Assembly (NCBI GenBank): GCA_937127435.1 | Contig: CAKZLZ010000172.1 | Span: 1-34,422 of the forward strand | DNA from: an uncultured Verrucomicrobiota bacterium | GTDB taxonomy: Bacteria; Verrucomicrobiota; Kiritimatiellia; SS1-B-03-39; UBA6053 | Length of the DNA: 34,422 bases | Reading direction: 5' to 3' | In this document: positions 6,564-15,251 of the stretch, piece by piece | Numbering within the stretch: position 1 is the first letter of the stretch | Layout: the number at the start of each line of letters is the position of its first letter | Made by a program: the position numbers and the translations under genes | The notes under the pieces: model-generated | What the model was told of the DNA's origin: nothing | What the model saw: only the letters and a program-made list of their open reading frames with translations | Databases searched by the model: none

Positions 6564-7382
6564 ATGCAAAAACATCAAATGCAGTTGGGTGGTAAAACCC
6601 TTTCATATGTAGACGAAGGCAAGGGGCCGGTGCTGTTGTTCGGACACAGTTATTTGTGGACCTCCGGCATGTGGGCTGCGCAGGTGAATGCGTTGTCTGA
6701 TTCGTATCGTTGTATTGTTCCCGAGTTATGGGGGCATGGCGATTCGGATCCGGTGGGGGAATGTGAATCCTATCATTTGGATGCGCTCACGGATGATATG
6801 GCGTCCTTCGTGAATGCATTGGGGGTAGACAAATTTTCCATGATCGGTTTATCGGTGGGAGGCATGTGGGGCGCGCGTCTGGCCCATCGATTGGGTGAGC
6901 GGGTGGAAAAGTTGGTATTGATGGATACCGATTTGGGTGCGGAGCCTGGAGAATCCCAAGCAAAGTTTTTGGGAATGATCGGCATGGCTGCGGCGGCCGG
7001 TGCTTTTCCACCTCCGCTGGTGGAAGCGGTACTGCCGTTTTTCTTTTGCGATGCGACCCTGCAAAAAGAACCGGAATTTGTGGATGCCTATCGGCAATCG
7101 TTGTTGCAGTGGAGACCCGAAGCCATGCCCGGAACTCTGGCGGTAGGGCGGGGCGTTTTTACCCGCGAAAATTTTCTGCCCCAACTGTCTGAAATCCGCT
7201 GTCCCTCTCTGGTGATGGCCGGAGAGCAGGACCGTTCCCGTCCACCGGCGGAAGCGAAAGTTTTAGCGGATACCTTAGCGAACAGTGAGCTGAAGATCAT
7301 TCCGGATGCCGGACATATTCCCAGTGTGGAACAGCCGGACTTGGTTTCCGGAATCCTCGGTGAATTTTTAAAAACGCAGTAA
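6564..7382 (+). CDS. Alpha/beta fold hydrolase
   Basis: A 272-residue soluble hydrolase. It has LLFGHSYLWTSGMW as oxyanion region (24-37), PELWGHGDSDP (53-63), the nucleophile elbow GLSVGG with Ser97, Asp223 (AGEQDRSRPP) and His251 (PDAGHIPSVEQP). It resembles 3-oxoadipate enol-lactonase and meta-cleavage hydrolases in overall layout, but those labels cannot be proven here. A clear AAGGA ribosome site lies 8 nt upstream. It is the third gene of the IclR operon. The gene ends 27 bp before the convergent end of the next gene. Confidence 0.9.
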   Translation: MQKHQMQLGGKTLSYVDEGKGPVLLFGHSYLWTSGMWAAQVNALSDSYRCIVPELWGHGDSDPVGECESYHLDALTDDMASFVNALGVDKFSMIGLSVGGMWGARLAHRLGERVEKLVLMDTDLGAEPGESQAKFLGMIGMAAAAGAFPPPLVEAVLPFFFCDATLQKEPEFVDAYRQSLLQWRPEAMPGTLAVGRGVFTRENFLPQLSEIRCPSLVMAGEQDRSRPPAEAKVLADTLANSELKIIPDAGHIPSVEQPDLVSGILGEFLKTQ

Positions 7383-7408
7383 GGTGCTTGCGGAAGGCGT
7401 TGCCGGTT

Positions 7409-10400
7409 TTACTCCGGGCCTGCACGTTCCGTAAAAAACCTGTACTCCCAGGATATTTTTTTATTCCCGGGCAGGGCCTCAACGTACGGCTTAAATTCAG
7501 GTAACCGGTCTGGATAAAATAATACCAGTCTGCCCAAAAGTGGATTGATGAGTGCGAGCATCTTGGGCTGGGGAAGTTCGGGATCTGCCAAGCGGCTGAG
7601 GATGCGTTTATATTCAGTTGCCGCGATCTCAGGGTCGGAAAAATCTGTCAGCCGATAGACGATTTCGTTGAGATTGTAATAGCTGATCTTTTTTTCTGTT
7701 TCAGTATAGCCCTCCTCCAAGAGCTCCCGGAAAAATGCGAGCCGTTCCTGATCGAAGCCTTGAATGAGTCCGATTTGTCGCAAGGTGTATTGGTCGGGGT
7801 CCGCTTGATATTTCTCCATAATAAATTCAAGGTTCGCCCGGCGTTCATCCTCATCCGGGCTGATGGCCGACAGTGCGAAGGCCTTCCGGATTTCCATCCG
7901 TTCTTCTGATGCGGGGAGATTCCGAACCGTTTCGCTGAGGGCCGCATCGGGCGAACCGATTTTGGCAATGGACCAGAGCAGATTGTCTTTGCCTCTTTGA
8001 GGAAAAGAGGATCGGGAAAGGATCGCCCCCAGCCGGTTCATTGCGGATACCGGTAACGTATCCAGACTGGTTAAGTTACCGGCCGCTTTTTCGGCGGCTT
8101 CCATGTCATCTGATTCCATGATGCTGAGGAGCGTTTCTCCCAGAAACTCCCAACTGTCCGGGGTGCGGTAATAGAGGTCCCCCAATTGATGGGTGTTTCC
8201 TCCGCGGGTAATGAGCTCAGTCAGTTGGGGTTGCAGATACTGAAGCGCCAGTTTCCGGTTGTCTTTTCTGTAGAGGGTCGAAAACAAGGAGGAGGTTTCC
8301 TCATAGACTTCGTCATCCGACACATCAAACAGCATGGATAACCGTTCGTCAGTCAGTTTGGATAAATCGGGTTCCCTGTTTACGATTTTGAGGGCCCGGA
8401 TCAAATAGGCGATGTCCCGGGTGCTGGGGGAATCCCGGAGCTGTTCCTCCAGATAAGGGCGCCAGTCGGGATGGTCCGGTGAAATCATAAAGCCCAAACA
8501 AAGCAGGGATGCGGTGGGGGAGCCGGGCGTCTCCAGTCTTTTTTGGAGCTGGGGGAGCAGAGGTTCATAGGCAGCGTCCAATTGCCAAATGGGAAAATCG
8601 AAAGGGTCCTGGTCCGCGGTGGATACGAGATCCAGTAAATGGTCAAACCAGCTTGGATGTAAAATGCCCCCAAGATTCATGCCCGCAACGAGGCAGGCTT
8701 GTAAAGCTTTGGCGGAGAGCTCCTGGGTTTCCAGTGAAGTCTTCAACGATTTCGCCAGCATGGATTTGGATTTTGGGGGTAGATCCTGATTCCGGGTAAG
8801 CAGGCAGGCCATTTGAAATTCGCCCGTGGACAGGGGGGGCTCCGAAAGTTTCTGATCCAAATAAGGTTGGTTCAGGAGGTAGAATTCAGTGAGGGTTTGG
8901 TCATTCTCAGAATAGCGCGTGCGATTGAGGTCTTCCGAAAGAAAGTGACTGTCATCCTGCGACTTGAGTTTTGCCATCACTTCAAATTTCTTATCGAGTA
9001 ACGCTGGGGAATTGGGTTCGGAACCTGAGAATAGTGCGTACCATAACGTACGCACTTGTGAGGAATGTAATTTTTCTTCTTCACATACGGTTAAAATGAA
9101 ATTCACGGTTTGCATTTGAAAATCGGGATTTCCGTTCTTCAGCAGATATTCAAATGCACTGATGTTGTAGTCAAACGCTTCTTCAACCTTCTCCGGGTAT
9201 TTCTTAAAAGCAGCCAACACCCTTTCGGGTGAGAGTTTCAATTTATTTACCCGCCAGCTTAACACCCGGGGGGAACCTTCATTCGCTTCAAAAATCCGTA
9301 ACCAGGCGTCATCGAATTCTCCGGTTTCCTGTTCATACTTTATCTCATCGACCAGCGCCATGAAGTAGACATCCCACAACCAGATGTAATCTATTTCATT
9401 TGTTTTCTCCAAAATATAAGCGGTTAGCTCCTGATTAAGGTCTGGTCTGCGAATGGTGATTTGACGAAGAAACATGCCTTCAATGGGCTTTTCATTGAGA
9501 AGTCCCATCAGCTCCGCTTTGGGCATGGGCGCCAATTTTTCGAACAATAAATCGTATTCACTGTCTTCAAGATTGTTCATCCCTTTGCGGTTTAAGATAT
9601 GGAAAGCGAGCAGAGGGGTGAGGGGTTCGTTCAAGTTCCATTCGACTTCTTTGGGATGTCGGGAGCCGTCGTACTTACTCTTGAGTTTGACTAATTTTTC
9701 TTTGTCGCCCATTTTGTGGGCAAAACTGTCATCAATGATTTTGTTGATTTCGCGGGAATAGCGGTTTTTTTGGGCGACGATCGGGTAGTAGGTATCGAAG
9801 TCATGGTTTAACAGCATTCGAACCGTTCCCAAGGTACGGTCTTTGTAGGCATCCACAAGCAACCACTTCATATACGCATCCCGGGTGCCGGAGATTTGCA
9901 AATATTGCCGCGTAAAGGCGTAAAATTCCTCGAGGTTTTCCATTTTTCCGCCGTTCTGAATAAAGGCGGTGTCCTCTGTCTCAAAAATTCGTTGGTATCG
10001 CGCTTGTTGCGAATGGATGAGTGTGGGGTCTAACTCCGGGTAGTTCACCAAAAATTTAACTATTGCGACATCCTGGGCCGGACTTTGATCCATGACGGCC
10101 AGCCGGTTTAATATTTGTTTGCAACGTTTCACAATTTCCGGGTCCCCCCTGTTTTCATCCATGAATATTAAGACTTGTTCCCGAATGGGTTCGCCCAATT
10201 TGCGCAGGGCGGTTGTGGCCTGTTCACGTTCCTGATAGCTTTCCGCCCCGAGTTGGAGGAGTAGGGGGGTAATGTTTTTTTCTGCCGGGGCGGTGCGCTG
10301 TTCAAACAAGGCCAATGCGGCCTCCGGTTGTTCCAGCAGTTCCGGAATGACCCGTCGGTCTCCCGTAAGAAGCCGGTCCATAAGCGCACCCAGCTGATCA

Positions 10401-10477
10401 GGTGTTTCCGCGTTCTGCGGCCATGCCGTACCGAGTAGGAAAAGGATGAAGAAAAGGGAGCGGGTAAAGGGGGTCAT
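7409..10477 (-). CDS. Very large secreted alpha-helical protein with HEAT-like N-terminus
   Basis: A 1022-residue protein of unknown function. The frame is open to 10534, but the ATG at 10477 directly precedes a good signal peptide (TRSLFFILFLLGTAWPQ) and lies 5 nt after the stop of the upstream gene. Residues about 55-110 read LLLQLGAESYQEREQATTALRKLG...DPEIVKRCKQIL, a HEAT-like unit common in Planctomycetes and Verrucomicrobiota secreted proteins. The remaining 900 residues are rich in acidic, Leu and Tyr residues and appear as alpha solenoid, without catalytic motifs. With the preceding 887-residue protein it forms a two-gene operon, so a joint envelope role is likely. A scaffold or binding function is a guess. 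Confidence 0.8.
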   Translation of the reverse strand: MTPFTRSLFFILFLLGTAWPQNAETPDQLGALMDRLLTGDRRVIPELLEQPEAALALFEQRTAPAEKNITPLLLQLGAESYQEREQATTALRKLGEPIREQVLIFMDENRGDPEIVKRCKQILNRLAVMDQSPAQDVAIVKFLVNYPELDPTLIHSQQARYQRIFETEDTAFIQNGGKMENLEEFYAFTRQYLQISGTRDAYMKWLLVDAYKDRTLGTVRMLLNHDFDTYYPIVAQKNRYSREINKIIDDSFAHKMGDKEKLVKLKSKYDGSRHPKEVEWNLNEPLTPLLAFHILNRKGMNNLEDSEYDLLFEKLAPMPKAELMGLLNEKPIEGMFLRQITIRRPDLNQELTAYILEKTNEIDYIWLWDVYFMALVDEIKYEQETGEFDDAWLRIFEANEGSPRVLSWRVNKLKLSPERVLAAFKKYPEKVEEAFDYNISAFEYLLKNGNPDFQMQTVNFILTVCEEEKLHSSQVRTLWYALFSGSEPNSPALLDKKFEVMAKLKSQDDSHFLSEDLNRTRYSENDQTLTEFYLLNQPYLDQKLSEPPLSTGEFQMACLLTRNQDLPPKSKSMLAKSLKTSLETQELSAKALQACLVAGMNLGGILHPSWFDHLLDLVSTADQDPFDFPIWQLDAAYEPLLPQLQKRLETPGSPTASLLCLGFMISPDHPDWRPYLEEQLRDSPSTRDIAYLIRALKIVNREPDLSKLTDERLSMLFDVSDDEVYEETSSLFSTLYRKDNRKLALQYLQPQLTELITRGGNTHQLGDLYYRTPDSWEFLGETLLSIMESDDMEAAEKAAGNLTSLDTLPVSAMNRLGAILSRSSFPQRGKDNLLWSIAKIGSPDAALSETVRNLPASEERMEIRKAFALSAISPDEDERRANLEFIMEKYQADPDQYTLRQIGLIQGFDQERLAFFRELLEEGYTETEKKISYYNLNEIVYRLTDFSDPEIAATEYKRILSRLADPELPQPKMLALINPLLGRLVLFYPDRLPEFKPYVEALPGNKKISWEYRFFTERAGPE

Positions 10478-10482
10478 GAGGA

Positions 10483-13146
10483 TTAATAGTTTGGTTTTCG
10501 AAGAGGGATTTCCATCCAGTCCAACGCCGTCCAAGGGGGCTGTTCATCTAACGGGGGATGCGAGTAGTCGATACGCCGAATACTGTCAGTGGGAATTTCA
10601 AAGGGCTTCGGTCCGTTTGGGCTTTCAAGTTTTATGGCCTCCGGCGTGACAGACAGGATCTTCCCCTGCAAGCCGCCGGGAATCCCATGGAGTCGAAGCA
10701 GGGTATCTTGTTTGGTTGCGGTTTCGTCTGCCGTAAGTTGAAATGGGGGGAGAATTTCACCTAAGTTGGAAAAAGGAATTTGGGTGCCTTCGGGTAAGAT
10801 GGCGTGTTTTATTTCGATAGCCTGAGGATGAAATGCCACCAGCTCACCTGAAATACTGTTTCCATCCCGTGACTCGATCCTCCATTGCTTGGAGGGTCGG
10901 CGGGGCTCATGCCAGGGTTGAACTTTGAATTCGGTTTGGGTGAGGATTTCCATTTCTCTGGGAACCTGAAGCCAGAACCAATAGCTTCCCAGCTCCTTCG
11001 GAAAATCATAGGCCATGGTTTTGATGGATTTTCCGTCAATCCGAATTTCCATTTGATTCAGGGTCGGGAAGAAAATGAGTTGAATGGTTTCTGATACATT
11101 GATGTTCCCTTTCATAGAATGTGCCAACACTCTCTCCCCCTGCCTTCTATAGTTGAGAAATTTTCGGCTGATACTCAGGCCTGTATTGTTTTGGGTTGGC
11201 CGGTTTCGGGGATGGTACGCTACAGGAGTCATGACCATGGATAAGTAATGGCCTTTGGGATAAGTGAACTCCGCGACAAAAGGATCGGGGGTTTTAGGAT
11301 ACGGATGGTAGTATACACCTAAAGAATCAAAGTTGGGGGCGCTTTCTTCGAGTCGTCCCTCTTTTAATGGGGTGTTTTGTTTGGTGTAGCGAATCCAATC
11401 TTCCACCCGGCCGAAGCTGTCGATCCACGGGGGTTGATCCGGATCGTTAAAATCTATACGGCTTATTTCGCTCAACCGCAAAGCGAGGGTTTCTCCCTGA
11501 GGCAGTTTCCATTCTAAAATTCCCGCCTGTACCGTTCCCCATGTTCCAGCCAGTTGATCTCCATTTTTAAACTGAAGAGATACGGGAGAATTCAGGGTGT
11601 CCTGAAGGGGAGGGAGCGACATGCGAATACTTTCAAAGCTGTCCGGGCTGAATGAAACCTCTTCTTCCGCCCAAATCGTTTGGATACGGAATCGGTGATC
11701 CGCCATGCCGGTGAAGCGTCCCGAAAAAACACTCCCGTCGCGATGGCGGAACTGAAAGCCGTTCCAAAGGTCCGTGAGTGCATCCGCGGGCGGCCGGGAA
11801 TGTTCAAATCCGACGGCGTGCACGAGGGACATGGGGAAGTGCAGTTGGGTTTTGATGCCCGGATGGGTTGCGGTGATTTCACCATCCTCCAGCCGCAGTG
11901 ACGTCATGGAAAGCCGGGTGGCTCCGTCATTCAGGCGCAAGCTGCTTTGATACCTCTGGTTAGACCAGAGCGCGGTTTTGCTTTTTGGAAACGAAAGTTG
12001 TCGAATGCTTTTTAGGGGGATCTCCAAAACGGATTTCTCAGGATCGACGGGTTGCAGGCGGAGTTTTCCGGCGGGAATATCTGTGAAGTTTCCGTTGTAG
12101 GTGTCTGCATTATGCAGTTGTACGACCACGTGGGGGGCTTCTAACCGGTCTTTGGGGAGAATGCCATTCCATGCTTCCACCTTCACCCCGGCAATAAACA
12201 TGTGCCCTCCCTGCAAGGGTCGAATAAAGAGTTCTTTGGGTGTTTTAAGTTCGGCCTCTGACCGCCAATTCATCAGTGCTTTGCCGTCCAGATATGCGGA
12301 GACTTCAGAGCTTTCTGCATTCACGTAAAGCTGCAGGGACCCCCGCATATCAACTTCGTCCCGACTCGGGAAATAATTACGAATGCGGCCTTCCGCCCGG
12401 GTTTCATTTTCATAATAAAGACTGTTAAACGGGTAATTCAGCTCCATCCACATGGTTTTTTTATTCTTGTCGTCCCGGGTTGAACCCGCCAGCCCGAAAC
12501 GAAACATGGGAGGGGTAAAGCGGTAGCGAATCGAGAGCAGGTAGCGCGGGGGAAGCGGAGGCAGCGGATGAGTCAGGCCGGGTTTGTCGCGACCCGCAGA
12601 GAAAATGCCGCCGCCCATTTCGTGCCAGGTATCTGATGCAAAGGTGTTGCTTCCGCTCACACGGTTCCGCGGGGTTTGGTTCCACGCGGCCAGCGGTTGC
12701 GGACCGTGGTACAGCAGCTCGTCGGGCGGAGCGGGGAACGAAATGTATTCGATGGCATCCCGATCAAGTTGGAGAGCTTGTCCCCAGTCACTTTTTACAA
12801 ATATATTTTCCGCATCGGCAGCGGTAACTTCAGCGCGTAAACTGTCACCATTTTCAAAATGGATGATGGGCAGAGGGGAAGAGACGGGGGAGGCTTCGGG
12901 GGCTCTCACCCAGGCCTCGATATTTTCGTGGGGAACACGGAGGGGTGCTTTCTCGGCAAAGGCGTAGAAAAAACTTTCGTCTGCATCGCTCCCCAGCAAA
13001 TCTGCGGGTACGATATCTCCATTCCTCAGGCGCAGAAATCCCGGGGAATCCGGCTCCCCGGCACAGACTGCAAAAGCAATTTGTAAGCTCGCGAACAACA
13101 GAGAGGCCTGTTTGAAAGGGCGCTGAAATCTTTTGAACCTGGGCAT
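10483..13146 (-). CDS. Large secreted protein with eight 'NGD' beta repeats and two jelly-roll-like inserts
   Basis: An 887-residue protein of unknown function with an N-terminal signal peptide (about residues 1-30). I see eight copies of a roughly 45-residue unit at 37-80, 94-138, 340-386, 401-447, 464-510, 522-566, 754-799 and 815-861. Each starts with a strand and NGD-like turn (LRNGD, FENGD, LHNAD, RHRDG, FKNGD, SRDGN), continues through two or three strands and ends in I-x-x-I-x-F/Y. Segments 145-335 and 575-750 look like concanavalin/LamG-like domains (for example NQMEIRIDGKSIKTM). Two pairs of repeats and a quartet are separated by these inserts. It is the first gene of an operon with the HEAT-like protein, 5 nt apart. 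Confidence 0.8.
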   Translation of the reverse strand: MPRFKRFQRPFKQASLLFASLQIAFAVCAGEPDSPGFLRLRNGDIVPADLLGSDADESFFYAFAEKAPLRVPHENIEAWVRAPEASPVSSPLPIIHFENGDSLRAEVTAADAENIFVKSDWGQALQLDRDAIEYISFPAPPDELLYHGPQPLAAWNQTPRNRVSGSNTFASDTWHEMGGGIFSAGRDKPGLTHPLPPLPPRYLLSIRYRFTPPMFRFGLAGSTRDDKNKKTMWMELNYPFNSLYYENETRAEGRIRNYFPSRDEVDMRGSLQLYVNAESSEVSAYLDGKALMNWRSEAELKTPKELFIRPLQGGHMFIAGVKVEAWNGILPKDRLEAPHVVVQLHNADTYNGNFTDIPAGKLRLQPVDPEKSVLEIPLKSIRQLSFPKSKTALWSNQRYQSSLRLNDGATRLSMTSLRLEDGEITATHPGIKTQLHFPMSLVHAVGFEHSRPPADALTDLWNGFQFRHRDGSVFSGRFTGMADHRFRIQTIWAEEEVSFSPDSFESIRMSLPPLQDTLNSPVSLQFKNGDQLAGTWGTVQAGILEWKLPQGETLALRLSEISRIDFNDPDQPPWIDSFGRVEDWIRYTKQNTPLKEGRLEESAPNFDSLGVYYHPYPKTPDPFVAEFTYPKGHYLSMVMTPVAYHPRNRPTQNNTGLSISRKFLNYRRQGERVLAHSMKGNINVSETIQLIFFPTLNQMEIRIDGKSIKTMAYDFPKELGSYWFWLQVPREMEILTQTEFKVQPWHEPRRPSKQWRIESRDGNSISGELVAFHPQAIEIKHAILPEGTQIPFSNLGEILPPFQLTADETATKQDTLLRLHGIPGGLQGKILSVTPEAIKLESPNGPKPFEIPTDSIRRIDYSHPPLDEQPPWTALDWMEIPLRKPNY

Positions 13147-13349
13147 ATCAAATATCCGTTTTCTTAAAGGGTTGTATTCGCGGTCTCGTCTGTGCAGTTC
13201 CGCTTAAATAACACAAAAACGCTCCTTCGAAAATGGAAACCGAAAGAAAGAGGATCCTCGATGGGTTTGTAACTTTCCGACTTTGATTCGACCCGTTCCG
13301 GTTCAGGTTTTGACCGGCAGTATTAACTGGTGTATTGCCTGAAGATTCC

Positions 13350-13355
13350 TATAAT
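13350..13355 (+). promoter_or_regulatory. -10 box (TATAAT) of the AsmA-like gene, leaderless
   Basis: A consensus TATAAT lies 6 nt upstream of the ATG at 13362, so transcription would start at the start codon. I see no good -35 box at the usual 16-18 bp distance. No Shine-Dalgarno sequence is present. The divergent gap 13147-13361 otherwise has no feature I can name. Confidence 0.45.
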
Positions 13356-13361
13356 TCCGGC

Positions 13362-14126
13362 ATGAAAAAATTTCTTTTTGTCTTATTGATGTTGGGTTGT
13401 GTGGTGGTTGCGATTGTGTTTGTGTTTCTGCAAAAACTCGATGGCATCGTGAAAAATCAGATTGAGGTCATCGGCACGGAAACTTTAGGGGAGCAGGTAT
13501 CAGTGGGGAACGTGAATATTGAAATCAGAAAGGGTATGGGGGAAATCACCGGACTGGAAATCTCGAATCCAGAAGGTTTTGCCGACGCGAACGCATTTGA
13601 AATGGACCGTATCCGGTTGGCAATTGCATCTCCGTATCCCTCCCAAAATCCTTTTGTATTGAATGAGTTTGTATTGGAAGCACCGGTGGTGTCACTGGAA
13701 ATCCGTGAAGACGGCCGTTCGAATCTGGATGAAATTCTGGCGCATTTGCAGGAGCAAAAAAAGACGGATCAGGAACCTCCTCAAGCAGAGGCGGCCGAAG
13801 AGTCAACGGGTGATGAAAAAGCGCCGATGTTTTTTGTGATTAAACGTCTGAAAATTGCCGGGGTACAATTGACCTTGCGTCATCCCAAGTTGGGAGAAGA
13901 GGCGAGAGAGTTGGTGCTTCCGGATATTGATGTAAATCATGTGGGTGGAGAGGTTGGGGTTTCCGCTGCCGGTCTCGGGATCGTGGTGGTGGAAGAAATT
14001 GCGAAAGCGGGAGCCAAGGCGGCTCTGAAAGCGGAAGCTGAAAAACAGGCAGGTAAACTTTTAGATAAGGCCGGCAGTTCCCTCATGAAGCATTTGTCTT
14101 CCGATGAAGATGCGGGTCAGGAGTAG
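13362..14126 (+). CDS. AsmA-like membrane-anchored envelope protein
   Basis: A 254-residue protein with an uncleaved-looking N-terminal hydrophobic segment (residues 2-24) and a periplasmic part. The segment after it (VSVGNVNIEIRKGMGEITGLEISNPEGF, about residues 47-74) and LNEFVLEAPVVSLEI match the start of AsmA/DUF748-type proteins: a beta-rich layout that in large members forms lipid-transfer bridges between membranes. This one is short. A low-complexity Gln/Glu stretch (about 130-150) and an Ala/Lys-rich amphipathic C-terminus (KAGAKAALKAEAEKQ) follow. A start at TTG 13335 is possible but ATG 13362 fits the membrane segment. The esterase gene begins 18 nt downstream. Confidence 0.75.
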   Translation: MKKFLFVLLMLGCVVVAIVFVFLQKLDGIVKNQIEVIGTETLGEQVSVGNVNIEIRKGMGEITGLEISNPEGFADANAFEMDRIRLAIASPYPSQNPFVLNEFVLEAPVVSLEIREDGRSNLDEILAHLQEQKKTDQEPPQAEAAEESTGDEKAPMFFVIKRLKIAGVQLTLRHPKLGEEARELVLPDIDVNHVGGEVGVSAAGLGIVVVEEIAKAGAKAALKAEAEKQAGKLLDKAGSSLMKHLSSDEDAGQE

Positions 14127-14144
14127 TCAACCCCTTCCATTATT

Positions 14145-15245
14145 ATGAATACTTCAAACGTCGATTCGCCGGTGGTAAATAAATTGCCCCTGCCTGATCT
14201 GTGGGGAGGGGGAAATCCGGAAATTTGGCAGCGTTCGTCGAGAGCCACTGCAAAAAAGATTGTGGAACTGGCCTTTGGCGGAATGCCCCCTGTTCCGGAA
14301 GAGATTCATTTTGAAAAATGTTGTGAAGCCCGGGTGCGGTTATTTCCGGATCTGCCGCATCTCCGGACCTATAAGATTCATTGTGGAGGAGGCGAAAAGC
14401 CTTTTTCATTTACGGTTCAGATTTTGTATCCGGATGGGGACGGACCCTTTCCTGCAATTGTGAACGGGGACGGATGTTGGTGGTATTTAACGGATGATGT
14501 GGCGAAGAAGGTGCTCGCACAAGGATGTGCATTGCTGATGTTCGACCGAACGGAAATGGCCAGAGACCTGGGGGGGATGACGCATGGAGATCCTGAGTGG
14601 AAGCTTCGGGAAGGGGGATTGTACGATGTCTACCCCGACCGGGACTTCGGGGCCATTTCCGCCTGGGCCTGGGGAATACAGCGTGGTGTGGATCTGCTGA
14701 TGACCCTGCCATATATTGACCGGGACAACATCGCGGTGACCGGACATTCCCGGGGAGGAAAAACCGCATTGCTGGCCGGGCTGGTGGATGAACGGATAGG
14801 ATTGATCAACGACAATGCGGGCGGAACCTGCGGGGCTGCGCTTTCCCGATATGTGAGCGGGCAGGGGGAAACCCTGGGTCAAATTTTATTTCAGTTTCCG
14901 CATTGGTTCGGACCTGAACTCCAGACCTATGCGGATAAAGAGGAAACGCTTCCGTTTGACCAGCATTCCCTGCTGGCCTGTTTGGCTCCACGTCCCTTGT
15001 TACTGACTTATGCGTTGGATGATGTGTGGTCCAATCAGCGCGGAATGATCCTGGCTGCGGAAGCTGCCCGTGAGGTGTATGCCCTGCATAACAAAGCCGA
15101 TGCGTTGGCATTTCATTTGCGGGAAGGATCACATGCCCATCAACCCGAAGACTGGGCCGTCTTGCTGGATTTTATCGGGGTACACTGGCAGGGGCTGGCG
15201 CCCGGGTATGCCTACAACCAGCACCCCTATGGCTCCATCCTTTAG
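14145..15245 (+). CDS. CE15-like glucuronoyl esterase / alpha/beta hydrolase
   Basis: A 366-residue alpha/beta hydrolase whose nucleophile elbow VTGHSRGGKTALL (Ser202) is the extended GxSRxGKxAL pattern of CE15 enzymes, which cleave the ester between glucuronoxylan 4-O-methylglucuronate and lignin alcohols. Other matching parts are DFGAISAWAWGIQRGVDLL before the elbow, FDQHSLLACLAPRPLLL (271-287) and the catalytic His in EGSHAHQPEDW (His330 or His332). Many bacterial CE15 proteins have a signal peptide; this one lacks it, so it probably acts in the cytoplasm on imported oligosaccharides. It sits 18 nt after the AsmA-like gene, possibly co-transcribed, and ends 6 bp before the convergent isomerase. 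Confidence 0.78.
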   Translation: MNTSNVDSPVVNKLPLPDLWGGGNPEIWQRSSRATAKKIVELAFGGMPPVPEEIHFEKCCEARVRLFPDLPHLRTYKIHCGGGEKPFSFTVQILYPDGDGPFPAIVNGDGCWWYLTDDVAKKVLAQGCALLMFDRTEMARDLGGMTHGDPEWKLREGGLYDVYPDRDFGAISAWAWGIQRGVDLLMTLPYIDRDNIAVTGHSRGGKTALLAGLVDERIGLINDNAGGTCGAALSRYVSGQGETLGQILFQFPHWFGPELQTYADKEETLPFDQHSLLACLAPRPLLLTYALDDVWSNQRGMILAAEAAREVYALHNKADALAFHLREGSHAHQPEDWAVLLDFIGVHWQGLAPGYAYNQHPYGSIL

Positions 15246-15251
15246 CCTGGC

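Noticed and set aside
13144..13158. CATATCAAAT half-site at the start of the 887-residue protein gene, identical to part of the operator at 31469
   Set aside because: The matching right half is missing and it overlaps the start codon, so a LacI operator is not supported.
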